DNA from: Pseudeuparius sepicola
Taxonomy: Eukaryota > Arthropoda > Insecta > Coleoptera > Anthribidae
DNA: 64,000 nt
Direction: 5' to 3'
Assembly: GCA_963920635.1 (NCBI GenBank)
Contig: OY987302.1
Coordinates: 37,575,500 to 37,639,499, forward strand
Notes under the pieces: generated by a model
The model's database searches: none
The model's input: only the letters and a program-made list of their open reading frames with translations
What the model was told of the DNA's origin: nothing
In this document: in pieces, positions 9,310 through 16,958 of the stretch
How the letters are laid out: each line of letters starts with the position of its first letter
Position numbering within the stretch: the first letter of the stretch is position 1
Made by a program: the position numbers and the translations under genes

Positions 9310-10488
9310 CGAATCCATTCAACGGCTGGAGACGCGCACCTACTATCCCTTTGTTAAATCATTCATGAACAATGATATAGTGGAGATTACTATTAATCAA
9401 GGTGATTCCTGGCTATTAATGTATGATGCGGCAATTTGTATTAAGGGAAAGTTAACTAAGACCGGCGGAACTGGTTCGTGTAAACTCGCCAATAACGCCG
9501 CCGGATTTTTATTTGACTCTGTCTCCTACGAAATAAATAGTAAGGAATTGGAGAGCGTGCGAGACCCGGGAATTGTAAGCGCCATAAGAGCGTATTTGTG
9601 CTATCCTCCCAACTCTGACAGATATCTGATAACTTCAGGATGGTCTTATCCCCATGAAGGTTTAGCAGTAAACGATGATGGAACGTTCAATATAAGAATG
9701 CCACTTAAACATTTATTTGGAATTTTTAACGATTATCAATACGCTATTTGTGGGAAGCAAACCATAAGACTAATAAGATCCCGCAATAATAACAACTCCT
9801 TGATGTTGAAACAAACGCCAGACACGACGGTAGAATTAACGGCAGAATTAACAATTAATAACATTGAATTAAAAGTGAAACATATTCAACCAAACGACAT
9901 GATTAGGTTAGATCTGTTGGAATCAATCAAACTGGATAAACCTATAATAATTCCATTTCGAAAATGGGAAGTGCACGAGCTTCCGGCTCTCACCAAGGAC
10001 TCACAAAGAGAAATCTGGTCTGTCAAAACTTCGGCGGCCGTGGAAAGTCCCCGTTATGTTATCGTAGGGTTTCAAACTGATCGTAAGGAGAACGCTAAAA
10101 AGGATTCGTCAAGATTCGATCACGTGGACATATCTGATGTAAGATTAATATTGAACGGTATTATCCGTTCGAGCGGCTCAGATTGAATTTTGCAAAAAAC
10201 GACTACGTGGACGCCTACCATAACTATGTGGAATTTTATCCCAGTTTTACGAACGTTCGAGACAAACAACCTCTACTAAGCTATAATGATTTTGGAGAAG
10301 ATGCTCCCCTCTTTGTCATCGATTGTTCCCGAAGAAATGAATCAATGAAATCCAATACGGTCGACGTAAAACTAGACATAGAGAGCACTAAGGGTTTTCC
10401 GGAAAAAACTCGAGTCTATTGCGTCATCGTGCACGATTGCGTCATGGAGTATTTGCCATTAAGTGAAATTGTTAGGAACGTGATCTAG
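9260..10488 (+). pseudogene. Hexon-like major capsid protein (one frame break)
   Basis: ATG at 9260 (SLTPQVFDVHRNP); a longer frame upstream lacks an ATG. The first about 308 residues run to 10186. The C-terminal about 100 residues, containing the conserved FAKNDYVDAYHNYVEF block, lie in the next frame from 10183 to 10488, so a one-base change near 10160-10180 splits the gene. Length (about 410 residues) and position fit the double-jelly-roll hexon of polintons/adintoviruses, which forms the trimeric capsomers. Both halves are otherwise free of stops, implying a recent lesion. Confidence 0.85.
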
Positions 10489-10517
10489 AAAATTGCCAAC
10501 TAGTTGGTGATGAGACG

Positions 10518-11018
10518 ATGAAGGTAGCGGTAGTAGATGTTCAGGGTTTCACGTTGGAGGGGTGTTTTTACCCCAAAGAATTGTCAATTAAAATCAACAA
10601 ACAAACGTTGCATGTGCTATTGAAACCACCCAGGGATTTTCTCACACTCGGTGATTCAGATAAAAAAAAGGTGCGATATTTGGAGCAAAATTTATTGGGT
10701 TTTTGGTACTCCAGCGGCTATGTGGCGTACGAACTTCTACGAGAAATAATAGAAAAGTTTTTGTTCAATGTCGACTGCGTTTATGTCAAGGGAAAAGTCA
10801 AGGAAACATTCCTACGATCCGTCGTCGACCAAACAGTCAAAATAATAAATGTGGAGAATCTAGTGAATGGTGATTGGTTGGAAATACCGAAATACGAGAG
10901 GGCAGTACCATTGTGTATGTACCACAGCGAAAAAACTAAATGGTTGTGCAGTTTAAACAATTGCGAAAAATTGTACGAGTGGGTCTACACGTTTCTACCG
11001 AAGGACCATGTCGCTTAA
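10518..11018 (+). CDS. 'DVQGF' family protein, RNase H/DEDD-nuclease-like (function unproven)
   Basis: 166 residues, intact. It begins KVAVVDVQGF, then CFYPKELSI, a 'LLKPP..F' block and WYSSGY. The C-terminal half has VKGKVKETFL and a final Cys/His-containing helix. Proteins with this signature recur in insect polinton/adintovirus-like elements, and a decayed homologue sits in the second element of this window (29261-29751). A beta-strand ending in Asp near the N-terminus resembles the start of an RNase H/DEDD exonuclease fold, but I cannot identify a full catalytic set. It overlaps the following gene by 11 bases. Confidence 0.7.
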   Translation: MKVAVVDVQGFTLEGCFYPKELSIKINKQTLHVLLKPPRDFLTLGDSDKKKVRYLEQNLLGFWYSSGYVAYELLREIIEKFLFNVDCVYVKGKVKETFLRSVVDQTVKIINVENLVNGDWLEIPKYERAVPLCMYHSEKTKWLCSLNNCEKLYEWVYTFLPKDHVA

Positions 11019-11211
11019 CGACCGCATCGAGAATCATCTAGCGGAAATCAAAGAGGTGAAAAGATTACTGGAAATGCGTGAGTCACATAATCAAATGACT
11101 GCAATGTTTGGAAAACTCGATCTTGAAGAAAAATGGGAGAGGAACGTTTTTACCAATAAAAATAGATTTAAGAATTGGAATGTAGTGTCTAAAAAAATTG
11201 TTTTGAAATAA
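11008..11211 (+). CDS. Small coiled-coil protein
   Basis: 67 residues from the ATG at 11008, overlapping the previous stop. The first 45 residues form a charged helix with heptad-like Leu/Ile/Val spacing (IENHLAEIKEVKRLLEMRES). A basic, Asn-rich tail follows. AATAAA at about 11208 sits at the stop and may be the poly(A) signal of this unit. No family recognised. Confidence 0.5.
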   Translation: MSLNDRIENHLAEIKEVKRLLEMRESHNQMTAMFGKLDLEEKWERNVFTNKNRFKNWNVVSKKIVLK

Positions 11212-11304
11212 ATATATGTAACGCCAATGCCTGATGATTTCATCCTCCCCCACTCCTTTTCATAAAATGAAAATCTCCGAGCGAATTTTTCATTTAATAT
11301 CAAA

Positions 11305-11712
11305 ATGTTGTTGAGAGCAGACTATGTCATACTGTGCACCGTAATTAATAATATTTTATATGTTCATAAACCGAGTGACGTGGCCGAAATCGGTCTATGT
11401 GTAGATGAATATGATAAGTGCCTGTCTTTATATCCGTCAGATCTGGAATCGGTGTTGATGATTACATTGCCCAAAAATATCACCGAATATAAATTGCGAA
11501 TGATATTCAAAAATCGCACTCATGGAGATACGGCGTGGAAATCTTTGAATAGTGACGTTGAAAGCAAAAACTGCGCGGATACCGTATTAATAGACGCATC
11601 GTCAGTGTTGGGATTCATTTACTACATAACGGTATGTCTGTCATTGCTCGTCTTGAAATCGACTGTTAGAACGATTCAAAGGGCCGCGATAGTGATTCGT
11701 CAAAGGCAGTAG
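11305..11712 (+). CDS. Putative membrane protein with N-terminal signal and C-terminal TM segment
   Basis: 135 residues. A short hydrophobic N-terminus (ADYVILCTVINNILYV) could be a signal peptide. The middle is hydrophilic with Cys residues and N-glycosylation-like NIT and NRT sites. Residues about 98-115 (VLGFIYYITVCLSLLVL) form a clear transmembrane segment followed by an Arg-rich cytoplasmic tail, fitting a type I topology. Polinton-like viruses often carry a small membrane protein of unknown role. Function not assigned. It precedes the IAP gene by one base. Confidence 0.6.
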   Translation: MLLRADYVILCTVINNILYVHKPSDVAEIGLCVDEYDKCLSLYPSDLESVLMITLPKNITEYKLRMIFKNRTHGDTAWKSLNSDVESKNCADTVLIDASSVLGFIYYITVCLSLLVLKSTVRTIQRAAIVIRQRQ

Positions 11713-11713
11713 C

Positions 11714-12176
11714 ATGGACTATCGAAAACTACACAATAGAATCCAATCGTGGCCGGACACTTCCGTGATTTCACCCAAAAAACTAGCGGAGGCCGGATTC
11801 TTCTACACAAATTTCGAAGACGTTGTTCAGTGCCCGTACTGTTTCATCGAAGGTTATCAGTGGCAAGTCGAAGATGACCCTCTACAAGATCACGGCAAGA
11901 TGGAGTCCCAACTGTCCTTTTCTAAACGGGGGAGATGAAGCCATTACCGCCGCCGAAATTCGTCCCAATGCCGTGGTAGAAGACGAGAATTTTACCTGTG
12001 ACAAAATTATGAATAAATGTGATGTTTCATGTAAAATTTGTTATGAAAATAATATAGAAATTTTGCTTGTGCCCTGTGGACATCTAGTATTTTGCGGGAA
12101 GTGTTCACCTTCGATAGATACATGTCCGCTGTGTAGAAAAATTATAATTAATAAAATACGAGCTTATCTTCCTTGA
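11714..12176 (+). pseudogene. iap: Inhibitor-of-apoptosis protein (BIR + RING), one frame break in the BIR
   Basis: The first frame (ATG 11714 to 11938) has the BIR signature: a tryptophan-proline turn, LAEAGFFYT, C-x2-C (CPYC) and WQVEDDP. The rest of the BIR, including the zinc-binding final Cys, lies in the next frame, which continues to a C-terminal RING (CKICYENN..., PCGHLVFCGKC, CPLCRK) ending at 12176. BIR-RING proteins bind caspases or IAP antagonists and ubiquitinate partners. Baculoviruses and some insect DNA viruses use them to block cell death. The frame break lies near 11885-11900. It is probably a captured or virus-lineage gene; spelling out the repaired protein is avoided. Confidence 0.85.
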
Positions 12177-12194
12177 CAATGCGTCTATTTTTTC

Positions 12195-12240
12195 ATACTT
12201 CCTGACAGGCAACCCGAAAACCGTAAAGGGAGGGAGAATT
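12195..12240 (+). promoter_or_regulatory. Possible 3' splice site upstream of ATPase
   Basis: A pyrimidine-rich run followed by CTTCCTGACAG (AG at 12207-12208) looks like a splice acceptor. The ATPase frame is open through it without an ATG, so the first coding segment may come from an upstream exon. No donor could be fixed. Confidence 0.3.
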
Positions 12241-12887
12241 TGGATATTTTAAAGGAGGAAGGTCATTCAAAATCAAAACATGGTAAACTGCTACCAAATT
12301 CGATAAGGGCGATTTTTTGCGGACCTAGCGGCTGCGGAAAAACGAACGCGCTACTAAGTTTAATATTTAATCCGAACGGACTCAAATTCGAAAACGTCTA
12401 TGTGTATAGCAAATCTCTGTACCAACCGAAATATCAATTATTGCAAAACGTTCTAGAAAATATCAAATGTGTGGGCTATTTTCCTTTTAAAGATAATGAG
12501 GAGGTTATTGAACCATCGGAAGCTCGTCGCAATTCCATTTTCATTTTTGACGATGTGGCCAGCGATAGACAAAATAAAATAAGGGAATTCTATTCCATGG
12601 GAAGACACAGGGGTATAGATGTGGCCTATCTCTGTCAGACTTATTCAAAAATACCTAAACAATTGATCCGCGATAACTGTAATGTCATTGTACTATTTAG
12701 GCAGGATGATCTTAATCTCAGGCATCTGTACGACGAACACGTATCGCCCGATTTAACCTATGAAGAATTTAAGAGCCTATGTTCGCAGTGCTGGAACGAC
12801 AACTATGGCACTTTGGTGATTATTAAGGATTTTAATTTGAACAATGGGCGCTATAGAAAGGAGTTCGATCAATATATAAAACTTTGA
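12240..12887 (+). CDS. Genome-packaging ATPase (A32 / FtsK-HerA-like)
   Basis: 215 residues as read from TTG 12240. It carries a Walker A GPSGCGKT (from 12321) and a Walker B IFIFDD (about 12537), then 'GRHRGIDVAYLCQTY', the sensor-like segment typical of poxvirus A32 and polinton packaging ATPases. The enzyme pumps DNA into the capsid using ATP. No AUG is available ahead of Walker A in this frame, while a splice-acceptor-like sequence is, so the true start is probably on another exon or was lost. The core of the enzyme is otherwise intact. Confidence 0.88.
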   Translation: MDILKEEGHSKSKHGKLLPNSIRAIFCGPSGCGKTNALLSLIFNPNGLKFENVYVYSKSLYQPKYQLLQNVLENIKCVGYFPFKDNEEVIEPSEARRNSIFIFDDVASDRQNKIREFYSMGRHRGIDVAYLCQTYSKIPKQLIRDNCNVIVLFRQDDLNLRHLYDEHVSPDLTYEEFKSLCSQCWNDNYGTLVIIKDFNLNNGRYRKEFDQYIKL

Positions 12888-12916
12888 TTTTGTTGCGCAA
12901 TTAATCATTTGTCAAT

Positions 12917-14002
12917 ATGCCTTTGACAACGCAAGAAGACATCCTAAAGGCACAACGTTCCAAGAAAATCAAAGAACTCGCGCGCTCCATCAGAAAAAAG
13001 TATACGGCCCTAAAATTGGGGAAATTCGAACAGGATGAATCTCTCGAGAAAATGTTTAAACCGGTAACACGTAAACTTGAAAAGATTGAAGCCAATAAAT
13101 CGTTGATCGATAACTTAAAATTTGAACCTAAAGAAGAAGTGCCAGAAATTATAGAAAAAGTAGAGCAAGAAGCACCAGAAAACATAGAAAAAGTAGAGCA
13201 AGAAGAAACAATTGAAGACAGAATAAACAGAAAACTCGCCAAGTTGAAAGCCAGCATTGACAGATCTCGTTCGCCTTTCCTTCAAGATGAAACCTACTGG
13301 GAAGATCCCATTCGTCCCGCTGATGAGACGACGCTGCGTGATGACGATGTTGACACATCACAATATCCACCACAAGTTTTTCAAGAATATATGGACTCGT
13401 ACCCGGAGATTGCTCAACCCTACATCGGAGAATATCACGATAAATCGCAGCTTATAGATAAGGTGTATGGACCGTTTTATGATGTCTCTGAGTCAAAATG
13501 GTTTCTAGGAAACAAACTTATCGATTTTGATAAAACGACGGGAGATATTATTGTAGACGGAAAGGATAAATTTAAAGGTACAAAAGGGCTTTATAATTTA
13601 ATTTTTCACGATGACCCACAAAGCAACGAGGAAGACAGGGAAAAATATAAGTCCATCTTAACTCTTACTGGAATTCATCTTGATTCGCTTGGCAGATTGA
13701 AGGGTACCACTCGTCACAAGTACATGGAAATTATTAAACCTTTTTTTAGAACACCTAGCTCCTTACTCGTACCCGAAAGGAAAGCTAGTACACGTTCAAA
13801 ATCAACGTCATCGATTAAAGGTGGGGGTATGAAATTGGCTTTTAACAAGAAACCGATAGAGTACGTGTACTGGGACGATATAAACGAATTAGTGGACAGG
13901 TTGAGACTGCTAGTGGCATCCAAAAACGCCGGAAATAATTCTCACGACAACGAGATTGTGGCTATCCTAAACGAATTACTAGAAAGCAACCTTATTTATT
14001 AA
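12917..14002 (+). CDS. Conserved polinton-type protein with 'GTKGLYNL' domain (possibly DUF8207)
   Basis: 361 residues, intact. The N-terminal third is charged coiled coil, including a short duplication (E-x-IEKVEQE twice, about residues 79-98). The central/C-terminal domain has YGPFYD, 'FLGNKLIDFD..TGDIIVDG', 'FKGTKGLYNLIF', 'YKSILTLTGIH' and 'HKYMEIIKPFF', a signature I know from many insect polinton-like loci, usually annotated as uncharacterised (DUF8207-like; name from memory). Position between the ATPase and fibre-like genes suggests a virion or scaffold role. Function unknown. Confidence 0.7.
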   Translation: MPLTTQEDILKAQRSKKIKELARSIRKKYTALKLGKFEQDESLEKMFKPVTRKLEKIEANKSLIDNLKFEPKEEVPEIIEKVEQEAPENIEKVEQEETIEDRINRKLAKLKASIDRSRSPFLQDETYWEDPIRPADETTLRDDDVDTSQYPPQVFQEYMDSYPEIAQPYIGEYHDKSQLIDKVYGPFYDVSESKWFLGNKLIDFDKTTGDIIVDGKDKFKGTKGLYNLIFHDDPQSNEEDREKYKSILTLTGIHLDSLGRLKGTTRHKYMEIIKPFFRTPSSLLVPERKASTRSKSTSSIKGGGMKLAFNKKPIEYVYWDDINELVDRLRLLVASKNAGNNSHDNEIVAILNELLESNLIY

Positions 14003-14033
14003 GTGCACGACAACATTTTCGTTTATTTTCAAA

Positions 14034-14617
14034 ATGAGTGTCAACAAGTTTGGAGAGTACTCCCAATCCAAAACAGGTCAAAGTTCCCACCTTTCCACGC
14101 CTTTGGGTGGTGTTATTTTGGAATTAACTCCCGACGGATCAATAGATGCGAAAAATTTGAAAATTGCCAACCTAAGTGAACCTACCGAAAACGGAGACGC
14201 CGCCACCAAACAATATATCGATCGTTGCGTAAAAAACACGCAAATTAGTGCAAACAAAACATTAAAGTCGGTTATTGTAGACGCGAATAAGTTCATAAAA
14301 GAATCTCGTATTGAACACGTCGCTATACAAAAAGAATTAAAGACAAAAATGGATTCCGAGCTAAATGACAAATTCAACAAATGGAAACGGACTTCATAAA
14401 ACGTTTGACAGACCTTGACAGTGACATGAAAATTTTACGCGGCAAAATTGAAAACGTAGAAACTGGTCTTAAAACTAAAGTAAATTCCGTCGAAATAGCG
14501 GCGGAAAAAGCCATTTTGGAAATCAATAAAAAGCTGGAAGGGGCTCGGAAAATAATAGAAACGTCCGAACAACAGGGTGAAACGTCTGCTCCTGCCACAA
14601 AGAAACATAAAAATTAA
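14034..14617 (+). pseudogene. Fibre/tail-spike-like coiled-coil protein in two overlapping frames
   Basis: The first frame (14034-14399, 121 residues) begins SVNKFG and carries 'LTPDGSIDAKNLKIANL' followed by 'GDAATKQYID', the motif found in trimeric fibres just before coiled coils. The second frame (14381-14617, 78 residues) continues a heptad-rich helix and ends in a Lys/His-rich tail. The two overlap by 19 bases and together read like one coiled-coil protein split by a one-base change. A two-protein arrangement is also possible. Attachment-fibre function is inferred from the motif and from adenovirus analogy. Confidence 0.6.
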
Positions 14618-14620
14618 AAT

Positions 14621-15553
14621 ATGCCCGATCATTCAAAAGAAAAAATTCAAGTTGTCGAAGAGTTGCATAAACCGGCCGGAAAAAATTATCCTCGCCGTAG
14701 GACGATAATTAAAGGGTTAGACGATCTCTGGCAGGCAGATCTCGGTCAATTGGATCAATATGCGAAGCAAAACAGAAATTTTAAATTTATTCTGGTCGTG
14801 ATCGATTGTTTTTCAAAATTCGTGTGGTGTAAACCACTTAAATCAAAGACGGGCGAAGAGGTCACAAAGGCTTTTGGTGAAATTTTAAAAAAATCTAGAC
14901 ACCCGCAAAATCTTCAAACAGACCACGGAAAGGAATTCTATAATACACACTTTAATAAACTGATGAAGTCGTACGGCATTAACCATTACAGCACGTTTAG
15001 CAATACGAAAGCCGCCATTGTGGAAAGAGTGATCCGTACCTTAAAAGAAAAATTATTCAAATATTTCAGTTTAAGCGGGAAATATAAATGGCTCGATGTA
15101 CTACCCGATCTAGTAGGAGAGTACAATAATCAAAGACATAGAACTATTCAAATGAAACCTAAAGATGTGAACAAGGGCAGTGAACCTCGCTTGCAGAAAA
15201 CCGTTTACAGTCACATGAAGATTTTAGGCAGGCAAAAATTCAAAATGGGTGATATGGTCAGAATCAGCAAAGCCAAGCATATTTTCAATAAAGGGTACAC
15301 ACCAAACTGGACCACGGAACTCTTTAAAATAGTCAAAGTACAAATGACCAATCCCGCTACGTATTTGCTGGAGGATACGGCCGGGAACCCTATAAAAGGA
15401 GGTTTTTACGGTGAAGAGTTACAGAAAACTGCAAATTCGGACGTTTACCTCGTGGAAAAAATTTTGAGAAAAAAAGGAGGGAAAGTTTTGGTACGCTGGC
15501 TTGGCCTTGACAAATCTCACGATTCGTGGATAGATGGCGTTAATGTTTTGTGA
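14621..15553 (+). CDS. Retroviral-type DDE integrase with C-terminal chromodomain
   Basis: 310 residues from the ATG at 14621, intact. The rve core has D40 (QADLGQ), D101 (QTDHGKEF) and E135 (IVERVIR) with 33 residues between the last two. An SH3-like 'MGDMVRIS..K..FNKGYTPNWT' segment follows, then a chromodomain (about residues 274-306: VEKILRKKGGKVLVRWLGL, then DSW). This is the standard polinton integrase, which inserts viral DNA ends into host DNA. The chromodomain probably reads histone methylation and could bias insertion to heterochromatin or repeats, in keeping with this copy landing in a gypsy element (inference). No N-terminal HHCC zinc domain is evident. Confidence 0.95.
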   Translation: MPDHSKEKIQVVEELHKPAGKNYPRRRTIIKGLDDLWQADLGQLDQYAKQNRNFKFILVVIDCFSKFVWCKPLKSKTGEEVTKAFGEILKKSRHPQNLQTDHGKEFYNTHFNKLMKSYGINHYSTFSNTKAAIVERVIRTLKEKLFKYFSLSGKYKWLDVLPDLVGEYNNQRHRTIQMKPKDVNKGSEPRLQKTVYSHMKILGRQKFKMGDMVRISKAKHIFNKGYTPNWTTELFKIVKVQMTNPATYLLEDTAGNPIKGGFYGEELQKTANSDVYLVEKILRKKGGKVLVRWLGLDKSHDSWIDGVNVL

Positions 15554-15570
15554 AATGGTGGGGATAAAAG

Positions 15571-16317
15571 ATGTTGCCCAAAACCCTCCGCGTTAGTTTT
15601 CAAAAGATGAGCGTCGATAGCGGTTACGGTTCCTCGCGACCATGTTGCGATTGCAATCACGAAGTCGGGCGCATTACGAACCTCTGCGACGAAAAGAAGA
15701 GACAACAACTTGTGTTAAACACGTGTTTTGTGTTAATTCCGAACAACGTTTTCACCATACATTGCGGCCTGAAGCCGGACTCTTATTTCAAGCCCACGGT
15801 CAATATCACCAACCACTTGGATACGAGAGATTTCGCCACCATATCGTTAGATCACGAGGAATGGAACGAGTTTATTTCGTTATTGAATAAATTTACGCGA
15901 GAATTCTTCGGGATGACGTCAACACGGGATATTTCCCTGAAATTTACCACAAACAAAAATCTGGAACTTAGCACGATGGTCGGATTGGACGGGCTCAAGA
16001 TTGCAGTACTCTCCATGAACGAAGTGTGTCATTATTTTCTGGAATCCGATATTTTTGAATTAGTCAATGTAATCGATAAGTTTATTTCTGCGAAATTTGA
16101 CGTATTGTTAAAACTGAAAATTAACGAATTTTACGATAACTTTTTAGATAGAGTTAACGAATTACTGATTAGGTGTAATTATGTATTGAATCCCATAGAA
16201 ATAATGTTAGAAATTTGTAATGCCTCTTTCACCTTGGAAACATTTTGCATATTCGAACTACTCCATTTCGATAGAAATAAGTTGTTATCTGACCTGTACA
16301 TGAGAAGATATTTTTGA
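15571..16317 (+). CDS. Unknown protein with N-terminal DSGxxS motif and Cys cluster
   Basis: 248 residues from 15571; an alternative ATG at 15607 starts SVDSGYGSS. DSGYGS fits the beta-TrCP phosphodegron pattern DSG-phi-x-S. A CCDCNHE cluster follows. The remainder is an alpha/beta-looking, Leu/Asn-rich body without a family I recognise. It lies 18 bases after the integrase stop and ends with AATAAA overlapping its stop (16316). Such degron mimics are used by some viral proteins to capture SCF-beta-TrCP, but here that is only a motif match. Confidence 0.6.
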   Translation: MLPKTLRVSFQKMSVDSGYGSSRPCCDCNHEVGRITNLCDEKKRQQLVLNTCFVLIPNNVFTIHCGLKPDSYFKPTVNITNHLDTRDFATISLDHEEWNEFISLLNKFTREFFGMTSTRDISLKFTTNKNLELSTMVGLDGLKIAVLSMNEVCHYFLESDIFELVNVIDKFISAKFDVLLKLKINEFYDNFLDRVNELLIRCNYVLNPIEIMLEICNASFTLETFCIFELLHFDRNKLLSDLYMRRYF

Positions 16318-16572
16318 ATAAAGATTAAGAAAAAATCAAATCTTTCTATCCCTCTCAGGCCTCCGGACCCTCGTCCTTTAAGGCTACCTGACAGGTGCCC
16401 TCTTAGGGTCGGGCGCTTTGCACACTTCGGGAATCCCGTTCTTAATATTTCCCCGCCTTAACGCGCGATAAGCCTTTCCCCGCCTGGGCGCGCGACGAGC
16501 GATAAGCCTTCGCCTCGTAGCCGAACCGAGTTTCATTGTTCCTTGTGGCCTCCTCGCGTCAACAGCTTCCTC
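16318..16572 (+). promoter_or_regulatory. GC-rich intergenic region, candidate internal promoter
   Basis: This 255-bp gap is strikingly GC-rich compared with the genes around it. It holds a TIR-like segment (separate entry) and a short duplication around 'CGCGCGATAAGCCTTTCCCC' / 'GCGCGACGAGCGATAAGCCT'. It divides the integrase/structural block from the replication block (OB-like protein, PolB), so it is a likely second promoter (inference). Confidence 0.45.
16351..16410 (+). repeat. Internal partial copy of the terminal repeat
   Basis: CTCTCAGGCCTCCGGACCC, then TCCTTTAAGGCTACCTGACA, aligns with CTCTCAGGCCCCCGGATCC, then TCCTTTCACGCTACCTGACA in the right TIR (from about 22459), with roughly three quarters identity over 55 bases and the same orientation as the right end. 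Confidence 0.65.
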
Positions 16573-16896
16573 ATGGATTTCAAGAAATTAGAAGAGGCGC
16601 TTAATTTCAACCTAAATCCGATAAAAAAATTAGTCGAACTGGAACTGGGCACGGAGTACATAATTCTAGACGTGGACCGAAAACACACGGAAATTGGAGA
16701 AGCCGTCCTAGTCAATTTGGGTGAATTTAGTTGCTGGCTGCCGAAGAGATTCCTACACGTTTTTGATCGGGCGGCCGTGGAGGAGTTCAAACAGCGATGG
16801 GCCGGTAAAATGGTGCTAGTGGTGAAGGAGGTGAAGACGGTGATGGGACAAGAGTGTGCGCTAATCGACATCAGAACCCGAACCGATAAACAGTAA
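16573..16896 (+). CDS. Small beta-rich protein, possible OB-fold / ssDNA-binding
   Basis: 107 residues from the ATG at 16573. Predicted alternating strands (EYIILDVDRK..., AVLVNL..., CWLPKRF, KMVLVVKEVKTV) with an acidic N-terminal helix are compatible with an OB fold, and the gene directly precedes the polymerase. A GTAAGT donor (GT at 16893) lies in the last codons and pairs with TTTTTACAG (AG 16944-16945) just before the PolB ATG. Splicing this 53-bp intron leaves the C-terminus as Q-stop, so it may serve to build the PolB leader. ssDNA binding is inferred from position only. Confidence 0.5.
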   Translation: MDFKKLEEALNFNLNPIKKLVELELGTEYIILDVDRKHTEIGEAVLVNLGEFSCWLPKRFLHVFDRAAVEEFKQRWAGKMVLVVKEVKTVMGQECALIDIRTRTDKQ

Positions 16897-16958
16897 GTTT
16901 TTTTTTGTTTTTTACCGGTGAAAATCTAAAGAATCGTTTTTACAGATAAACACACAAA

